A stretch of DNA of 64,000 nucleotides from Pantoea ananatis LMG 2665 (GCF_000710035.2 NZ_JMJJ01000004.1:310001-374000), one strand, 5' to 3'. Counted from the stretch's first letter, positions 42,325 through 52,700 are shown. Program-made: numbers and translations. The notes: generated by a model from the sequence alone, not told the origin.

Positions 42325-42486
42325 ATGTTGAAAGGCGCCCTAAAGGCGCCTTTTTGCTGTGCGTAAAACGTGCGGGATGAGAACCTGCCGCAGGTTCGAC
42401 TGAATCGCGCAGCGATTCAGGCTGATGCGTCAGCATCACCCGGAGGGCGAGGCCTGCCGGCCGAGGCAATCCTGCACGACCCACCA
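42325..42486 (+). repeat. rtT-like unit 2 ending in a tRNA-Lys tail copy
   Basis: 162-base unit. It has a different terminator stem from unit 1 (AAAGGCGCC / GGCGCCTTT, 42331-42355) but the same three hairpins, with changes mainly in loops. The 19-nt tail copy is at 42468-42486. CGTGCGGG (42369-42376) pairs with CCTGCACG (42471-42478). Confidence 0.85.
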
Positions 42487-42661
42487 ATTCAGAAAAGAGC
42501 GCCCAGTGGGCGCTCTTTTCGTTTGTCGCGCCGCGTAGTTAAACGTGCGGGATGAGAACCTGCAGCAGGTTCGACTGAATCGCGCAGCGATTCAGGCTGA
42601 TGCGTCAGCATTACCCGGAGGGCGAGGCCCGCCCGCTGAGGCAATCCTGCACGACCCACCC
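42487..42661 (+). repeat. rtT-like unit 3 ending in a tRNA-Lys tail copy
   Basis: 175-base unit very similar to unit 1, with terminator GAGCGCCC / GGGCGCTC (42493-42519). Its tail copy (42643-42661) has CCC instead of CCA at the end. CGTGCGGG (42544-42551) pairs with CCTGCACG (42646-42653). Confidence 0.85.
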
Positions 42662-42777
42662 ATTCAGAAAAGCACGCCCACCGGGCATTTCGTCAGGCGT
42701 GCAGTGCGGTTAAACGTGCGATAAGCGCCCGCCACAGGCCGACTGAATCATCCGCCTCCTTGCTAGCCATCTGCCAT
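42662..42777 (+). repeat. Decayed fourth rtT-like unit
   Basis: Starts like the other units (ATTCAGAAAAG, a damaged GCCC/GGGC stem, GTTAAACGTGCG, a GACTGAATC remnant) but loses the hairpins and the tail. I see no gene in it. Confidence 0.6.
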
Positions 42778-42801
42778 AAAAAAAGCGCCCTGTGGGCGCT
42801 T
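42778..42801 (-). terminator. Terminator of the chemoreceptor gene
   Basis: AAGCGCCC / GGGCGCTT with loop TGT and a T-run on the minus strand, just after the chemoreceptor stop. Confidence 0.85.
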
Positions 42802-42825
42802 GTGTGGCGTGAGACGTCAGCAGGA

Positions 42826-44661
42826 TTAGCGTGCGGCGGTCTGGCCCGGTTCGAGATTGAACTGTTTCAGCAGCGTTTCGAGCCGCAGCGCCTGATCTTC
42901 CAGGGCATTGGCGGACAGGGCAGAGGCGGAGACCAGCGAGGCGTTTTGCTGCGTGGTGCTGTCCAGCTCCGATACCGCCCGGGCGATCTGCTCAATACCG
43001 CGGCTTTGCTCGTCAGAAGCTGAAGAGATCTCACCCACAATATGATTGACGCGGGAAATGGCATTCACCACCTGTCCCATTCTCTCGCCCGCACGCGCAA
43101 CGCGGTTATTGCCTTCGGCAATCTGACCAACGGACGCACTGATGAGCTGCTCAATGTCTTTCGCCGCCTGAGCGCTGCGCTGAGACAGATTACGCACTTC
43201 GCTGGCGACCACCGCAAATCCGCGCCCCTGTTCGCCCGCCCGTGCCGCTTCAACCGCCGCATTCAGTGCCAGGATATTGGTCTGAAACGCGATGCTGTTA
43301 ATGACGGCAGTGATCTCGGCAATTTTTTTGGAACTGGCAGAGATGTCGCCCATGGTTTGCACCACTTCACTCACCGCAGCACCGCCTTGCTCAGCCTGCA
43401 AAGAGGCTTCCGCCGCTATCTGGCTGGCATGGCGAGCGTTATCCGCGTTGTGCTTCACCGTCACGGTGAGCTGCTCCATGCTGGCAGCAGTCTGCACGAC
43501 AGCCGCTGCCTGTTGCTCAGTCCGTGAGGAAAGGTTGTGGTTGTCGCTGTTAATACTGCTCGCCGCCTGGGAGACGGTGAAGACGCTGTCGCGGACTTCC
43601 TGAATCATCGTCCGCAGGCGGTGATTCATTGCGCCCATTGCACCGGCCAGCTTGCTAAGCTCATCACGGCCGCCCGGTTTGATATCGGCACTTAAATCCC
43701 CGCTGGCGATGCGCTCGGCCAGCAGCAGGTTGTTTCGGACAGGGGCGGTGATCTGACGGCTGATCAGCCAGGCGATGAGAATACCCAGCAGAACCGCAAT
43801 GCTCACCGTCAGCAGCGTCAGATTAATTGAACCGTGGGTCAGGTTGCTGTTTTCCACTTTCATCTGCTGCAGAAGCATTTTAATGATGGCACTGCTTTTA
43901 TCACCGTCCGTTTTAACGGCGCTTTCCGCAACGCTGAGTTCGCGGAAGCCTGCCGCGTAATGCTCACTGAGTTGTTTCACGTCAAGCGTTGCGCTCCACA
44001 GTGCGTTCAACTGCGTCTGTGCCTCCGGGGGCAACTGCGGTAATAAGGCGGAGAGGCTGGACTGAATCGTCCTGGCTTGCTGTTCAAGCTGCACCTGAAG
44101 CGTAGCGGCATTAACCGGGTCGTAGCGCAGTAACTGAAGCTGATCGCGTAGCTGGCTGATGGCGAGAAGCTGCTGGAACAGTACGCTGGCATCGGTCATC
44201 TGCGTTTTAATTAACGCTTCGTACAGGGTTGACTGGCTTTGCATGTTGCGCTGATCGAGCTGTTTACCCGTGGCGGCCAACGTCTGGACTGCCTGGGTCA
44301 TGGTGGTGATGCTGCTTTGAAAGTGACTGAGTTGACTGGCGATAGCCTGAAGTTCAGCCTGCTGTTCAGGCTGCCATGTGAACTGCTGAGCATCCTGAGT
44401 GAGCTGAGAGGCGTGGGCAATGTAATCTGCCATCACTTTGCCGGCTTTTTCATCCCCATACAGCAGTTTGAGCCGGTTGACTTTGGCCTGAAAGACATCA
44501 ATGTTGATATCGTAAATCAGGGTGCTTTGTTCATAAACATCACGAATATTTTTAAAGCGTAATACGCTGATACTGCCCGAGCCCACCACTAACAACAAAA
44601 CGAGTCCAAATCCTAAACTGAGTTTGTGCGCAATTTTTGTATTTTCTAACCGCAACCCCAT
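42826..44661 (-). CDS. Methyl-accepting chemotaxis protein
   Basis: 611-residue membrane chemoreceptor. First span about residues 14-33, then a periplasmic helical domain of about 245 residues, a second span at 279-301 (LTLLTVSIAVLLGILIAWLI), a HAMP domain (SRQITAPVRNNLLLAERIASGDLS) and the signalling domain with the hairpin tip EIAEITAVINSIAFQTNILALNAAVEAARAG region. The long sensor resembles helical bimodular (HBM) types that bind organic acids; this is inference. It ends EPGQTAAR, without the NWETF-type CheR/CheB tether. Confidence 0.95.
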   Translation of the reverse strand: MGLRLENTKIAHKLSLGFGLVLLLVVGSGSISVLRFKNIRDVYEQSTLIYDINIDVFQAKVNRLKLLYGDEKAGKVMADYIAHASQLTQDAQQFTWQPEQQAELQAIASQLSHFQSSITTMTQAVQTLAATGKQLDQRNMQSQSTLYEALIKTQMTDASVLFQQLLAISQLRDQLQLLRYDPVNAATLQVQLEQQARTIQSSLSALLPQLPPEAQTQLNALWSATLDVKQLSEHYAAGFRELSVAESAVKTDGDKSSAIIKMLLQQMKVENSNLTHGSINLTLLTVSIAVLLGILIAWLISRQITAPVRNNLLLAERIASGDLSADIKPGGRDELSKLAGAMGAMNHRLRTMIQEVRDSVFTVSQAASSINSDNHNLSSRTEQQAAAVVQTAASMEQLTVTVKHNADNARHASQIAAEASLQAEQGGAAVSEVVQTMGDISASSKKIAEITAVINSIAFQTNILALNAAVEAARAGEQGRGFAVVASEVRNLSQRSAQAAKDIEQLISASVGQIAEGNNRVARAGERMGQVVNAISRVNHIVGEISSASDEQSRGIEQIARAVSELDSTTQQNASLVSASALSANALEDQALRLETLLKQFNLEPGQTAAR

Positions 44662-44789
44662 GACTTCTGCCTCCTGCCCATGTCAACGATGTTAAGCCAA
44701 ATTGGTTATCGGTTGCACAGGGCAGGAGTTTAGTAAGAACGCGGTTATTTTTTTGATAATGCTGAAATTATGAGTGCGCCGCGTAAGGC

Positions 44790-46232
44790 TTACAGGCTTT
44801 TCCAGATATGCATCACGGCATAGCTGCGCCACGGGCGCCACTGCTGCGAACGAACTTCTGCGGCCTTAGGCGTCAGGCCTCCCAGCTTATTGCGTATAGC
44901 AATATCCTCTTTGGGAAAAGCATCAGGCCAGCGCAGTGCGCGCATGGCGATGTAATGTGCGGTCCAGGGGCCAATGCCCGGCAGCGCGACCAGCCGCGTC
45001 ATGATCTCATCAGGCGTGAGCGTAGCGTTAAAACGCAGGCTGCCCTCAACACAGGCACCTGCAAACGCCAGAATCGCTCTGGCTCGCGCGCTGACAATCC
45101 CAAGGCTGGCGATCTCATCGACCGTCGCCTGTGCGATGCGCTGTGGCTGGACAGTATAGCGGGACAGGTCCGGGAATGGCGTCGAGCAGGGCTCACCAAA
45201 CGCCTGGGCAAAACGGCTGCTGAGGGTGGTCGCCGCTTTCACGGTGACCTGCTGACCCAGAATGGCTCGGACGCCCATTTCAACGCTGTCAAACGCGCCA
45301 GGCACGCGCAGGCCGGGAGCGTCATGAAGGCTTTGTGCCAGCAGAGGATCCTGCTGCAGGTGAGCCGCAATTCGCTGCGGCTGCGCGTTCAGGTCGAACA
45401 GATCGCGCAGGCGGCGCAGGAGTGCAGGTAATACCGGCGTCAGGGAAAGCGTGAACTCAACGCGGAGCGCATGCCTGGCCGGGAGCGGTGAAACGCTGAC
45501 CCAGCCGCGATACTGACCCAGCGCCACGGTTCTGCGGTAGGTTTGGCCCTCAACGGCTTCAATCTCTTTCATCAACCGCAACTGCAGAAAATCCAGCATC
45601 GCCTGCCAGTCATAGGGCGGGCGATAGCTGAGCTGCAGTTGCATGGTATCGCCTGGCTGCTGTGTGGCTTGCGGCGCGGTTTTTCGCAAGGCGCCGGGTG
45701 TCATGCGATAGCGGGCCTGGAACACGTCATTAAAGCGCCGTAAACTGCCGAAGCCGCTGGCGTAGGCAACATCGGTAACCGGGAGCGTGGTTTCAGTCAG
45801 TAACTGCTTGGCCAGCAACATGCGGCGTGTCTGTTTCAGCTCCAGTGGGGTGACGCCTAACTCCTGCTGCACAATCCGCCGCAGCTGACGGGCACTCATG
45901 CCAAACTCGGTGGCGATGTCGTCCAGCCCTGCGTGCTCTTCCAGCAACCCCTCTTCAATGCGCTGCACCAGACGGTCAGCGACTCTGTGGGCATTGTCGA
46001 CGGGCGCATTACCAGGTGCCAGTTCAGGACGACAGCGCAGGCAGGGGCGAAAACGTGCTTTCTCCGCGGCCTCAGCACTGCTAAAGAACACGCAGTTTTT
46101 TTGCATCGGCGGCTTAACCGGACATATCGGACGACAATAAATGCCGGTTGAGGTCACGCCAACAAAAAACACGCCGTCAAAACGCGTATCCCGCGACGTT
46201 AACGCCTGGTAAGCCGTATCTGGATCAAACAT
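44790..46232 (-). CDS. Ada-type sensor/AraC regulator fused to AlkA 3-methyladenine glycosylase
   Basis: 480 residues in three parts. The N-terminal Ada zinc domain has Cys33, Cys37, Cys64 and Cys67 (TGIYCRPIC ... FRPCLRC), the site that takes methyl groups from DNA phosphotriesters. Next is an AraC-type DNA-binding domain (about 85-185, VAYASGFGSLRRFNDVF). The AlkA glycosylase follows (about 195-480), with helix-hairpin-helix LPGIGPWTAHYIAMRAL and the catalytic Asp in PKEDIAIR. It probably senses alkylation, activates its own gene and excises alkylated bases. It is divergent from a methyltransferase gene. Fusions of this type are known in other proteobacteria. Confidence 0.93.
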   Translation of the reverse strand: MFDPDTAYQALTSRDTRFDGVFFVGVTSTGIYCRPICPVKPPMQKNCVFFSSAEAAEKARFRPCLRCRPELAPGNAPVDNAHRVADRLVQRIEEGLLEEHAGLDDIATEFGMSARQLRRIVQQELGVTPLELKQTRRMLLAKQLLTETTLPVTDVAYASGFGSLRRFNDVFQARYRMTPGALRKTAPQATQQPGDTMQLQLSYRPPYDWQAMLDFLQLRLMKEIEAVEGQTYRRTVALGQYRGWVSVSPLPARHALRVEFTLSLTPVLPALLRRLRDLFDLNAQPQRIAAHLQQDPLLAQSLHDAPGLRVPGAFDSVEMGVRAILGQQVTVKAATTLSSRFAQAFGEPCSTPFPDLSRYTVQPQRIAQATVDEIASLGIVSARARAILAFAGACVEGSLRFNATLTPDEIMTRLVALPGIGPWTAHYIAMRALRWPDAFPKEDIAIRNKLGGLTPKAAEVRSQQWRPWRSYAVMHIWKSL

Positions 46233-46386
46233 GGTTGCTCTCCGGCAAATAGCGACAGCGTAGCGCTGGCGGATGAGATTGACTGGCTGTTTTCGGACAG
46301 CACATCAGTTTATTGTAATGACCGCAGCCAGTTTGACGCTAAAAAAGTGCGATAATGCCCGACAGAATGATGATGGGAGGAACAGC

Positions 46387-46893
46387 ATGTATTACTGCAA
46401 ACCTGTGACAACCCCGGTCGGCGAACTCACGCTTATCGCCAGCGATCGCGGTCTGGCGGCCATTTTATGGCAGGACGAAGTGCGCAGACATCCCCGCTTA
46501 TCGCCGGTAGAACGCGACGATAACCATCCGGTGCTGCGCGAAACCGAAACCCAGCTGGGCGAGTATTTCGCGGGGACGCGCCAGCGTTTTACCTTACCGC
46601 TGGATTTCGCCGGAACCGACTTTCAGATAAAAGTGTGGCAGGCACTGCTCACCATTCCCTTTGGCGAAACGCGCAGTTATCGACAAATTGCCGAGGCGAT
46701 TGGTCATCCTGCCGCGGTGCGCGCGGTGGGCGCGGCGAATGGCCGAAACCCGCTGTCGATTGTGGCGCCCTGTCATCGGGTGATTGGGACGAATGGCAAA
46801 CTGACCGGCTTTGCGGGCGGGCTGGCGGTCAAAGCCTTTTTACTCAAGCTGGAAGCGCCCCAGCAGGGGCTTGTCGGCCTCTCTTCATCGTAG
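46387..46893 (+). CDS. Methylated-DNA-protein-cysteine methyltransferase
   Basis: Suicide enzyme removing methyl from O6-methylguanine. The ATG at 46387 with GGGAGG upstream gives 168 residues (MYYCKPVTTPVGELTLIASD); the longer open frame from 46273 lacks homology. The acceptor Cys is in IVAPCHRVIGTNGKLTGFAGG, and the helix-turn-helix region is ETRSYRQIAEAIGHPAAVRAVG. It equals the C-terminal half of Ada or Ogt. It is divergent from the Ada-AlkA fusion, with 154 bases between. Confidence 0.93.
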   Translation: MYYCKPVTTPVGELTLIASDRGLAAILWQDEVRRHPRLSPVERDDNHPVLRETETQLGEYFAGTRQRFTLPLDFAGTDFQIKVWQALLTIPFGETRSYRQIAEAIGHPAAVRAVGAANGRNPLSIVAPCHRVIGTNGKLTGFAGGLAVKAFLLKLEAPQQGLVGLSSS

Positions 46894-46933
46894 CGAACAA
46901 ATAAAACACGACACTCTGCCGCTTTTCCGCTAT

Positions 46934-46955
46934 CGTGTTTAGCATATAAAACACG
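46934..46955 (+). promoter_or_regulatory. NadR operator upstream of nadA
   Basis: TGTTTA-GCATAT-AAAACA (46936-46953) matches the NadR consensus TGTTTA-N6-TAAACA at 11 of 12 positions and is flanked by a further symmetric CG/CG. It contains TATAAA, a likely -10, so binding would block transcription when NAD is sufficient. A further AAAACACG half-site is at 46903-46910. Confidence 0.7.
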
Positions 46956-47026
46956 ATGGCGATATTTACGTCCTGTTGAGCCATAAATGGCGATTTTCGT
47001 TAATTTTACAGAACGAGAGCGGTGTC

Positions 47027-48088
47027 ATGAGCGCAATCTTTGATCCAGAAAATGCTGTTTACCCTTTTCCCCCGAAGCCTGCCCGGCTGAACGACGAGCA
47101 AAAAACCTTTTATCGGGAAAAAATTAAAGCGCTGCTTAAGGCTCGCAATGCCGTGATGGTGGCGCATTACTACACCGATCCTGAGATTCAGGCCCTGGCA
47201 GAAGAAACCGGTGGCTGCGTCTCTGACTCGCTTGAAATGGCGCGCTTCGGCAGCCAGCATGCGGCCGGTACGCTGCTGGTGGCCGGCGTCCGGTTTATGG
47301 GGGAAACGGCCAAAATCCTCAGCCCGGAAAAAACCGTCCTGATGCCCACGCTTGAAGCCGAATGCTCGCTGGATCTGGGCTGTCCGATTGAGGAATTTAA
47401 CGCCTTTTGCGATGCCCATCCCGATCGTACAGTCGTGGTTTACGCGAATACCTCGGCGGCGGTGAAAGCGCGCGCCGACTGGGTGGTCACCTCCAGTATC
47501 GCGGTGGAATTAATCGAGCATCTGGATAGCCTGGGTGAGAAGATTATCTGGGCACCCGATCGGCATCTGGGGCGCTACGTCAGTCAAAAAAGCGGGGCCG
47601 ATGTGTTGTGCTGGCAGGGCGCCTGCATCGTCCATGATGAGTTCAAAACCCAGGCACTGCAGCGGATGAAGGCGCTTTATCCGGATGCGGCGGTGCTGGT
47701 TCATCCCGAATCGCCCCAGGCGATTGTGGATCTGGCCGATGCGGTAGGCTCGACCAGCCAGCTGATTCAGGCTGCCAAAAGCCTGCCGCATCCGCAGATG
47801 ATCGTGGCGACCGATCGCGGCATCTTTTACAAGATGCAGCAGGCGGTGCCCGACAAAATATTGCTGGAAGCGCCGACGGCAGGCGAAGGTGCGACCTGCC
47901 GAAGCTGTGCGCACTGCCCCTGGATGGCCATGAACGGACTGCAAGCCATTGCCGAGGCGCTGGAGTCAGGTGGGCAGGCACATGAAATTCACGTGGACGC
48001 GGCGCTGCGTGAAGCCGCACTGGTACCGCTGAACCGTATGCTATCCTTTGCTGCAAATCTCAAACATAACGTGAAAGGAAACGCGTAA
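47027..48088 (+). CDS. nadA: Quinolinate synthase A
   Basis: [4Fe-4S] enzyme condensing iminoaspartate with dihydroxyacetone phosphate in NAD synthesis. The ATG at 47027 ([16 protein letters not shown]) gives 353 residues. Cluster cysteines lie in [20 protein letters not shown] and [13 protein letters not shown]. It is followed by pnuC after 25 bases. Confidence 0.98.
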   Translation: MSAIFDPENAVYPFPPKPARLNDEQKTFYREKIKALLKARNAVMVAHYYTDPEIQALAEETGGCVSDSLEMARFGSQHAAGTLLVAGVRFMGETAKILSPEKTVLMPTLEAECSLDLGCPIEEFNAFCDAHPDRTVVVYANTSAAVKARADWVVTSSIAVELIEHLDSLGEKIIWAPDRHLGRYVSQKSGADVLCWQGACIVHDEFKTQALQRMKALYPDAAVLVHPESPQAIVDLADAVGSTSQLIQAAKSLPHPQMIVATDRGIFYKMQQAVPDKILLEAPTAGEGATCRSCAHCPWMAMNGLQAIAEALESGGQAHEIHVDAALREAALVPLNRMLSFAANLKHNVKGNA

Positions 48089-48113
48089 CGCGCGTCTTTG
48101 ACAGGTGGCTGAT

Positions 48114-48836
48114 ATGGATTTTTTTAGCACACAAAATATTTTAGTGCACATCCCCCTGGGGGCCACGGGCTACGATCTCTCATGGATTGAAGCCATTGGG
48201 ACACTGGCGGGCCTGCTGTGTATCTGGCTCGCCAGTCTGGAAAAGATCGTCAACTATGCGTTTGGTCTGCTAAACGTCACGTTGTTTGCGGTGATCTTTT
48301 TTCAAATTCAGCTTTATGCCAGCCTGCTGTTACAGCTGTTCTTTTTTGCGGCTAACGTTTATGGCTGGTACGCCTGGAGTCGGCAAACGTCTGATCATCA
48401 GGCCGAGTTAACCATACGCTGGTTACCGCGCGCAAAAGCCATTGGCTGGGCGGCTGGCTGCGTGATCGCGATTGCGTTTATGACGGTGTATATCGATCCG
48501 GTCTTTGCCTTTCTCACTCAAATGGCGGTGAGCCTCATGAATGCGGCGGGCTTTGCCGTGGCGATGCCGACGCTGCAGCCGGATGCGTTTCCCTTCTGGG
48601 ACGCCTGCCTGATGGTGCTGTCGATTGTGGCCATGGTGCTGATGACGCGCAAGTACGTCGAGAACTGGCTGCTTTGGGTGATTATCAACGTCATCAGCGT
48701 GATGATATTTGCCCGTCAGGGGGTTTACGCGATGGCGCTGGAGTACGCTATTTTGACGTTGATTGCGCTCAATGGCTCAAGGATGTGGATAATCAGCGCA
48801 CGAAAACAGGGTTCTCGTGCGCTGTCTGCTCAGTGA
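48114..48836 (+). CDS. pnuC: Nicotinamide riboside transporter PnuC
   Basis: Inner-membrane facilitator for nicotinamide riboside. The ATG at 48114 ([12 protein letters not shown]) with AGGTGG six bases upstream gives 240 residues as in E. coli; a GTG at 48105 would add three. It has seven spans; the conserved NVYGWYAW and [14 protein letters not shown] carry the substrate site. It shares the nadA transcript and its NadR control. Confidence 0.97.
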   Translation: MDFFSTQNILVHIPLGATGYDLSWIEAIGTLAGLLCIWLASLEKIVNYAFGLLNVTLFAVIFFQIQLYASLLLQLFFFAANVYGWYAWSRQTSDHQAELTIRWLPRAKAIGWAAGCVIAIAFMTVYIDPVFAFLTQMAVSLMNAAGFAVAMPTLQPDAFPFWDACLMVLSIVAMVLMTRKYVENWLLWVIINVISVMIFARQGVYAMALEYAILTLIALNGSRMWIISARKQGSRALSAQ

Positions 48837-49786
48837 TGATGTGCGTGCTCACCGTGCTCGTGATGGTGGTGAGCACCCTCAATCACCGGCGTGTTAAGCG
48901 CGCAGTCCGGTCCCACACAGGGCTGAAACTCCATCTGCACCGTCGCGTGTTCAATTTGATAATGGTCGTGCAGATAGGTGTGAATGCGGCGCAGTAAACC
49001 ATCGTGATCGCGTGGCGGGATCACCTGGACATGCAGCGTTAAAATCGGCTTCTCGCCCACCTGCCAGACATGCACATGATGAACATCGCGCACCTCTGCA
49101 ATATTACGCTTCAGATCGCGTCTGAGCTTCGTCACATCCAGCGAATCAGGCGCGCCTTCCAGTAGCTCATGAAAACTCTCCCGCAGCAGCGCCCAGGCGT
49201 TACGCAGTATCAGCAGTGACACCAGAATCGACAAAATAGGGTCAGCAGGCGTCCAGTTCGTCAACAGAATGATGACCGCCGCGACGATGGCACCTACAGA
49301 ACCCAGCAGGTCGCCCATCACATGCAAGGCGGCCGCCCGCACGTTGAGGTTCTTCTCTTCACTGCCGTGGTGCAGCAGCCAGAATGAGAGAATATTCGCC
49401 AGCAGCCCACCAATAGCAATGCCCAGCATCAGGCCGCCGGTGATGGGCTGCGGATGGGAGAAGCGTTCAATGGCTTCCCAGACAATCAGGAAGGTAATCA
49501 GGATCAGGGCAATAGCGTTAACGAAGGCGGCCAGCGTGGTAAGCCGCAGCAAACCAAAGGTATGACGATCGTTGGGTTTACGTTTGGCAAACTGTACGGC
49601 CAGTAATGCCATCAGCAGCGCGGCGGCGTCGGTCAGCATATGACCTGCATCTGCCAGCAGGGCCAGTGAGCCTGAAATCCAGCCGCCAATCACTTCCGCG
49701 ACCATAAAGAGCGCCGTCACGGCAAAGGCCGCCATCAGGCGCTTACGGTTGGTGTCCTGACCGCTATGAGAGTGGGTGTGTGCCAT
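48830..49786 (-). CDS. zitB: Zinc transporter ZitB
   Basis: Cation diffusion facilitator exporting Zn2+ in exchange for protons. 318 residues. It has His-rich ends (MAHTHSHSG and [13 protein letters not shown]), six spans, and the metal site [10 protein letters not shown] (second span) with [15 protein letters not shown] (fifth span). Its start lies 23 bases inside the end of the upstream kinase gene, so it is probably cotranscribed with the two-component genes, unlike in E. coli. It converges with pnuC, overlapping it by 7 bases. Confidence 0.97.
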   Translation of the reverse strand: MAHTHSHSGQDTNRKRLMAAFAVTALFMVAEVIGGWISGSLALLADAGHMLTDAAALLMALLAVQFAKRKPNDRHTFGLLRLTTLAAFVNAIALILITFLIVWEAIERFSHPQPITGGLMLGIAIGGLLANILSFWLLHHGSEEKNLNVRAAALHVMGDLLGSVGAIVAAVIILLTNWTPADPILSILVSLLILRNAWALLRESFHELLEGAPDSLDVTKLRRDLKRNIAEVRDVHHVHVWQVGEKPILTLHVQVIPPRDHDGLLRRIHTYLHDHYQIEHATVQMEFQPCVGPDCALNTPVIEGAHHHHEHGEHAHHH

Positions 49787-52700
49787 AAGTATCCAGTTTG
49801 AGTAATAACCTGTCGGTCAATGATATCAGCAATTGCCATTCTGCTGAGCTGTCCTGCTGGTGCTTCGCCTTGTCAGACAGCTGCTGACAGAGCCTTGCCC
49901 CTTCTTCAATGCCAATCAACAGCCAGCTTCCTTTCATACGGTGTGCTGACTCGGCCAGCTGCGTCGCGTCACCGGTCTGGTGCGCGGCATACAGCTGTGC
50001 CCGATCTTTCTCCAGGGTATCACGTAATGTTTTACCCAGTCGGTTAAGAAATTTCTCGTTTTGCTGTGCCAGCTGCCACAGATTGTCCTCCACTGACGCC
50101 AGCGGATCGTCGCGGAAGTCTGCCAGTATCTCGCCGATATCCTGTAGCTGAACCGGTTTAATCAGCACGCGCTCGTTCGCAGCCAGCTGCACGTTAAGTA
50201 ACTGCGCATCGGCGGAACACAGCACCCGTCGCTGCCTGCCGCCACGCTGTCGTTGCCGACGGCGTAACAGGCGCAGCAGCAGCGTGCCATCAGGACGCGG
50301 CATCATCTGATCGATAAACAGCAGGTCGTAAGGGCAGCGCGCATCGGCCAGCAGCAGATCGCGGCCATGCTCAAAACAGTCAGCCTGAACAGCAAAGCGG
50401 GCAAGCTGCTGCTCCATGACGATCAGGTTGGTGGGATGATCGTCAACCACCGCCACGCGCAGCCCTGGAAAGCCCGGCAGGGCCGTCGGGTCGCTGTCAG
50501 GAACGGGATCACAGGGGATCAGTGGCAGCACGATCGTGACATCCGTGCCTTTGCCGGGTACGGAATGGAGTGCAATATCGCCGCCCATCCGCTGCACCAT
50601 CTCCCGACAGATAAACAACCCCAGTCCGCTGCCCTGGACCGATACGGCTTTTCCCGACGGTGCCTGGTACCAGGGATCGAACAGTTTACGCTGCTCCTCT
50701 GCCGGGATGCCGCTGCCGTTGTCGCTCACGGTTAACTGCAACCTGTCCGTGGCCGACAGCGTCAGGCGAATCAGGCCCTGCCGGGTAAATTTAAACGCGT
50801 TGGTGATGAGATTATTCACGACCTGCTGCAGGCGATCGGCATCCATCATAATTGCGTCAGGCAGCGGGGTCAGGGCTTCAACCTGCAGCCGCGGCCCCTC
50901 CGGGCGCATCAACGGGTGGTAGAAATGGCGCTGCTGCGCCAGCCAGGGGGCTAGCGCCAGCGGACGGGGCGACAGGGCAAAACTGTTGTTTTCAATTCGC
51001 GCATGATCCTGCAGATCGTTAAGCAGCGTCATCAGTGACTGCGCGCTGCGGTGCAGCAGTTGCAGGTTGTCACTGGAACGCTGCTGTTTTTCCAGCTCCA
51101 GCAAGCCCAGTATCGCCTGCATGGGCGTGCGCAGTTCGTGACTGACCGTCGCTAAAAACTGGCTTTTCATCGCGTTGGCGCGTTCGGCCTGCTCACGCTG
51201 TTGACGGTCACGTCGCTGTTGCCAGTAACGCCGGGCAAGCAGCACCAGCAAAATCACGATGGCGACGCCGCCCGTCAACAATACGGCCACCGGCAGGACG
51301 CGCATCGCCGCAACGCTGCCAGGTTGCGGTGGCATCGACCAGCGATCGCGCATCTGGTTTTGCGTATCGGCGGGGATCTGCTGCAATGCGCGATCCAGAA
51401 GGGAACGCAGCTCGGGCCGATCGGGCGCGATGCCCACCGCGATGGGCCACGCAATATCGCTGGCGGCAAAAGCCAGATGAATCTGCGGATCGTTGCGGCT
51501 GGCAATCCGCCAGCGCGCGGACAACACGTTATCCACTAAGGCGTCAATCTGCCCGGTTGCCAGCGCATCGTACAGGCTGTTTCGGTCGCTGTAGCGTTGA
51601 ACCTGCGCGTTCTCAGGAATAAGGCGTTGCGCCAGGTCATTCTGCAGAATTCCGATGCGCTTGCCTGCCAGATCGCTCCAGTGCGACCAGTTAGCTGGCT
51701 GGCGGATATAAATGCCCCACAGCGCGCGCCAGACCGGCAGGCTGGTACTTTGCGTTTCGCCGTTAAGCGGCTGCATCAGCTGTAACATCACCTGGTGCTG
51801 AGCGATCAGACTGGCGGCCTCCTGAGGGTTACTAACCCAGCGCGGGGTAAAACGTAATCCTGTGCTTTGCGCCACCGCGTTGAGCAGATCAATACCGTAG
51901 CCTCGCGCGGTGCCGTTGCTGTCACGGTAACTCCAGGGATAGTTATCCGCTTCAGCGGCGTAGGCCACAACCGGGTGGGCCGTTATCCACTCGCGCTCGC
52001 TGGCGCTAAGCATCAGCGTCTGCGTGTCCTGATAGCGGGGAAGACTGCTGCTCCAGCGCGCCTGCAGGGTACTCATCAGCTCGGCGGGAAGCTGGCGCAG
52101 ACTCTCGTTCAGCCACGCGATAAGCGCCGGATCGCGTGCCACGGCGCGCAGGTTGAGCTGACCGGCATCGATGCCGGAAGCGATTTGGTAGATTTGTCCC
52201 TGTTGCAACTGACTCAACAGAAAACCCGCGCTGGTTTCATCCGCCACAACGTAATCGTTCTGCTGATTCAACAACGTATAGAGCGCCTGAAGATCGCTGC
52301 CGTAGGTTCGCCACTGATGACGGGCCGCCAGGGCCGGGGGCAGCTGTGCCAGCGTGAGATGACTGATAGCCAACTGAGCATTATGACTATTGAACATCAC
52401 GGCACGCTGGTTCTGCTGATTGCGATAAATACGCAACGGACTGCTAAACCAGCTGTCGCTGGCGACCGTATTGGCTGGCAGGGGCGGGGCAATCATTCCC
52501 AAAGCAAAATCAATCCGGCCGTCCGTTAGTGCGCCTAATAAGTCAGCCTGAGTGGCATACAGACTGAGCGTGAACTGCGCCCCGGTTAACTGGTGCAACG
52601 CGGCCAGGTAATCGGCATCGATGCCGTAGAGATCGTTACCCACCCGCATTGTCCAGGGCGCATTATTCTCCTCCAGCAGGCCGACCCGCAAGACTTTGCC

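Noticed and set aside
42254..42555. Small open frames inside the tRNA-tail repeats, including one with internal repeats
   Set aside because: A protamine-like gene (tpr) was once proposed in the E. coli tyrT repeats. Here the frames follow only from the repeat periodicity, lack ribosome sites and cross terminators, so I treat the region as RNA-level structure.
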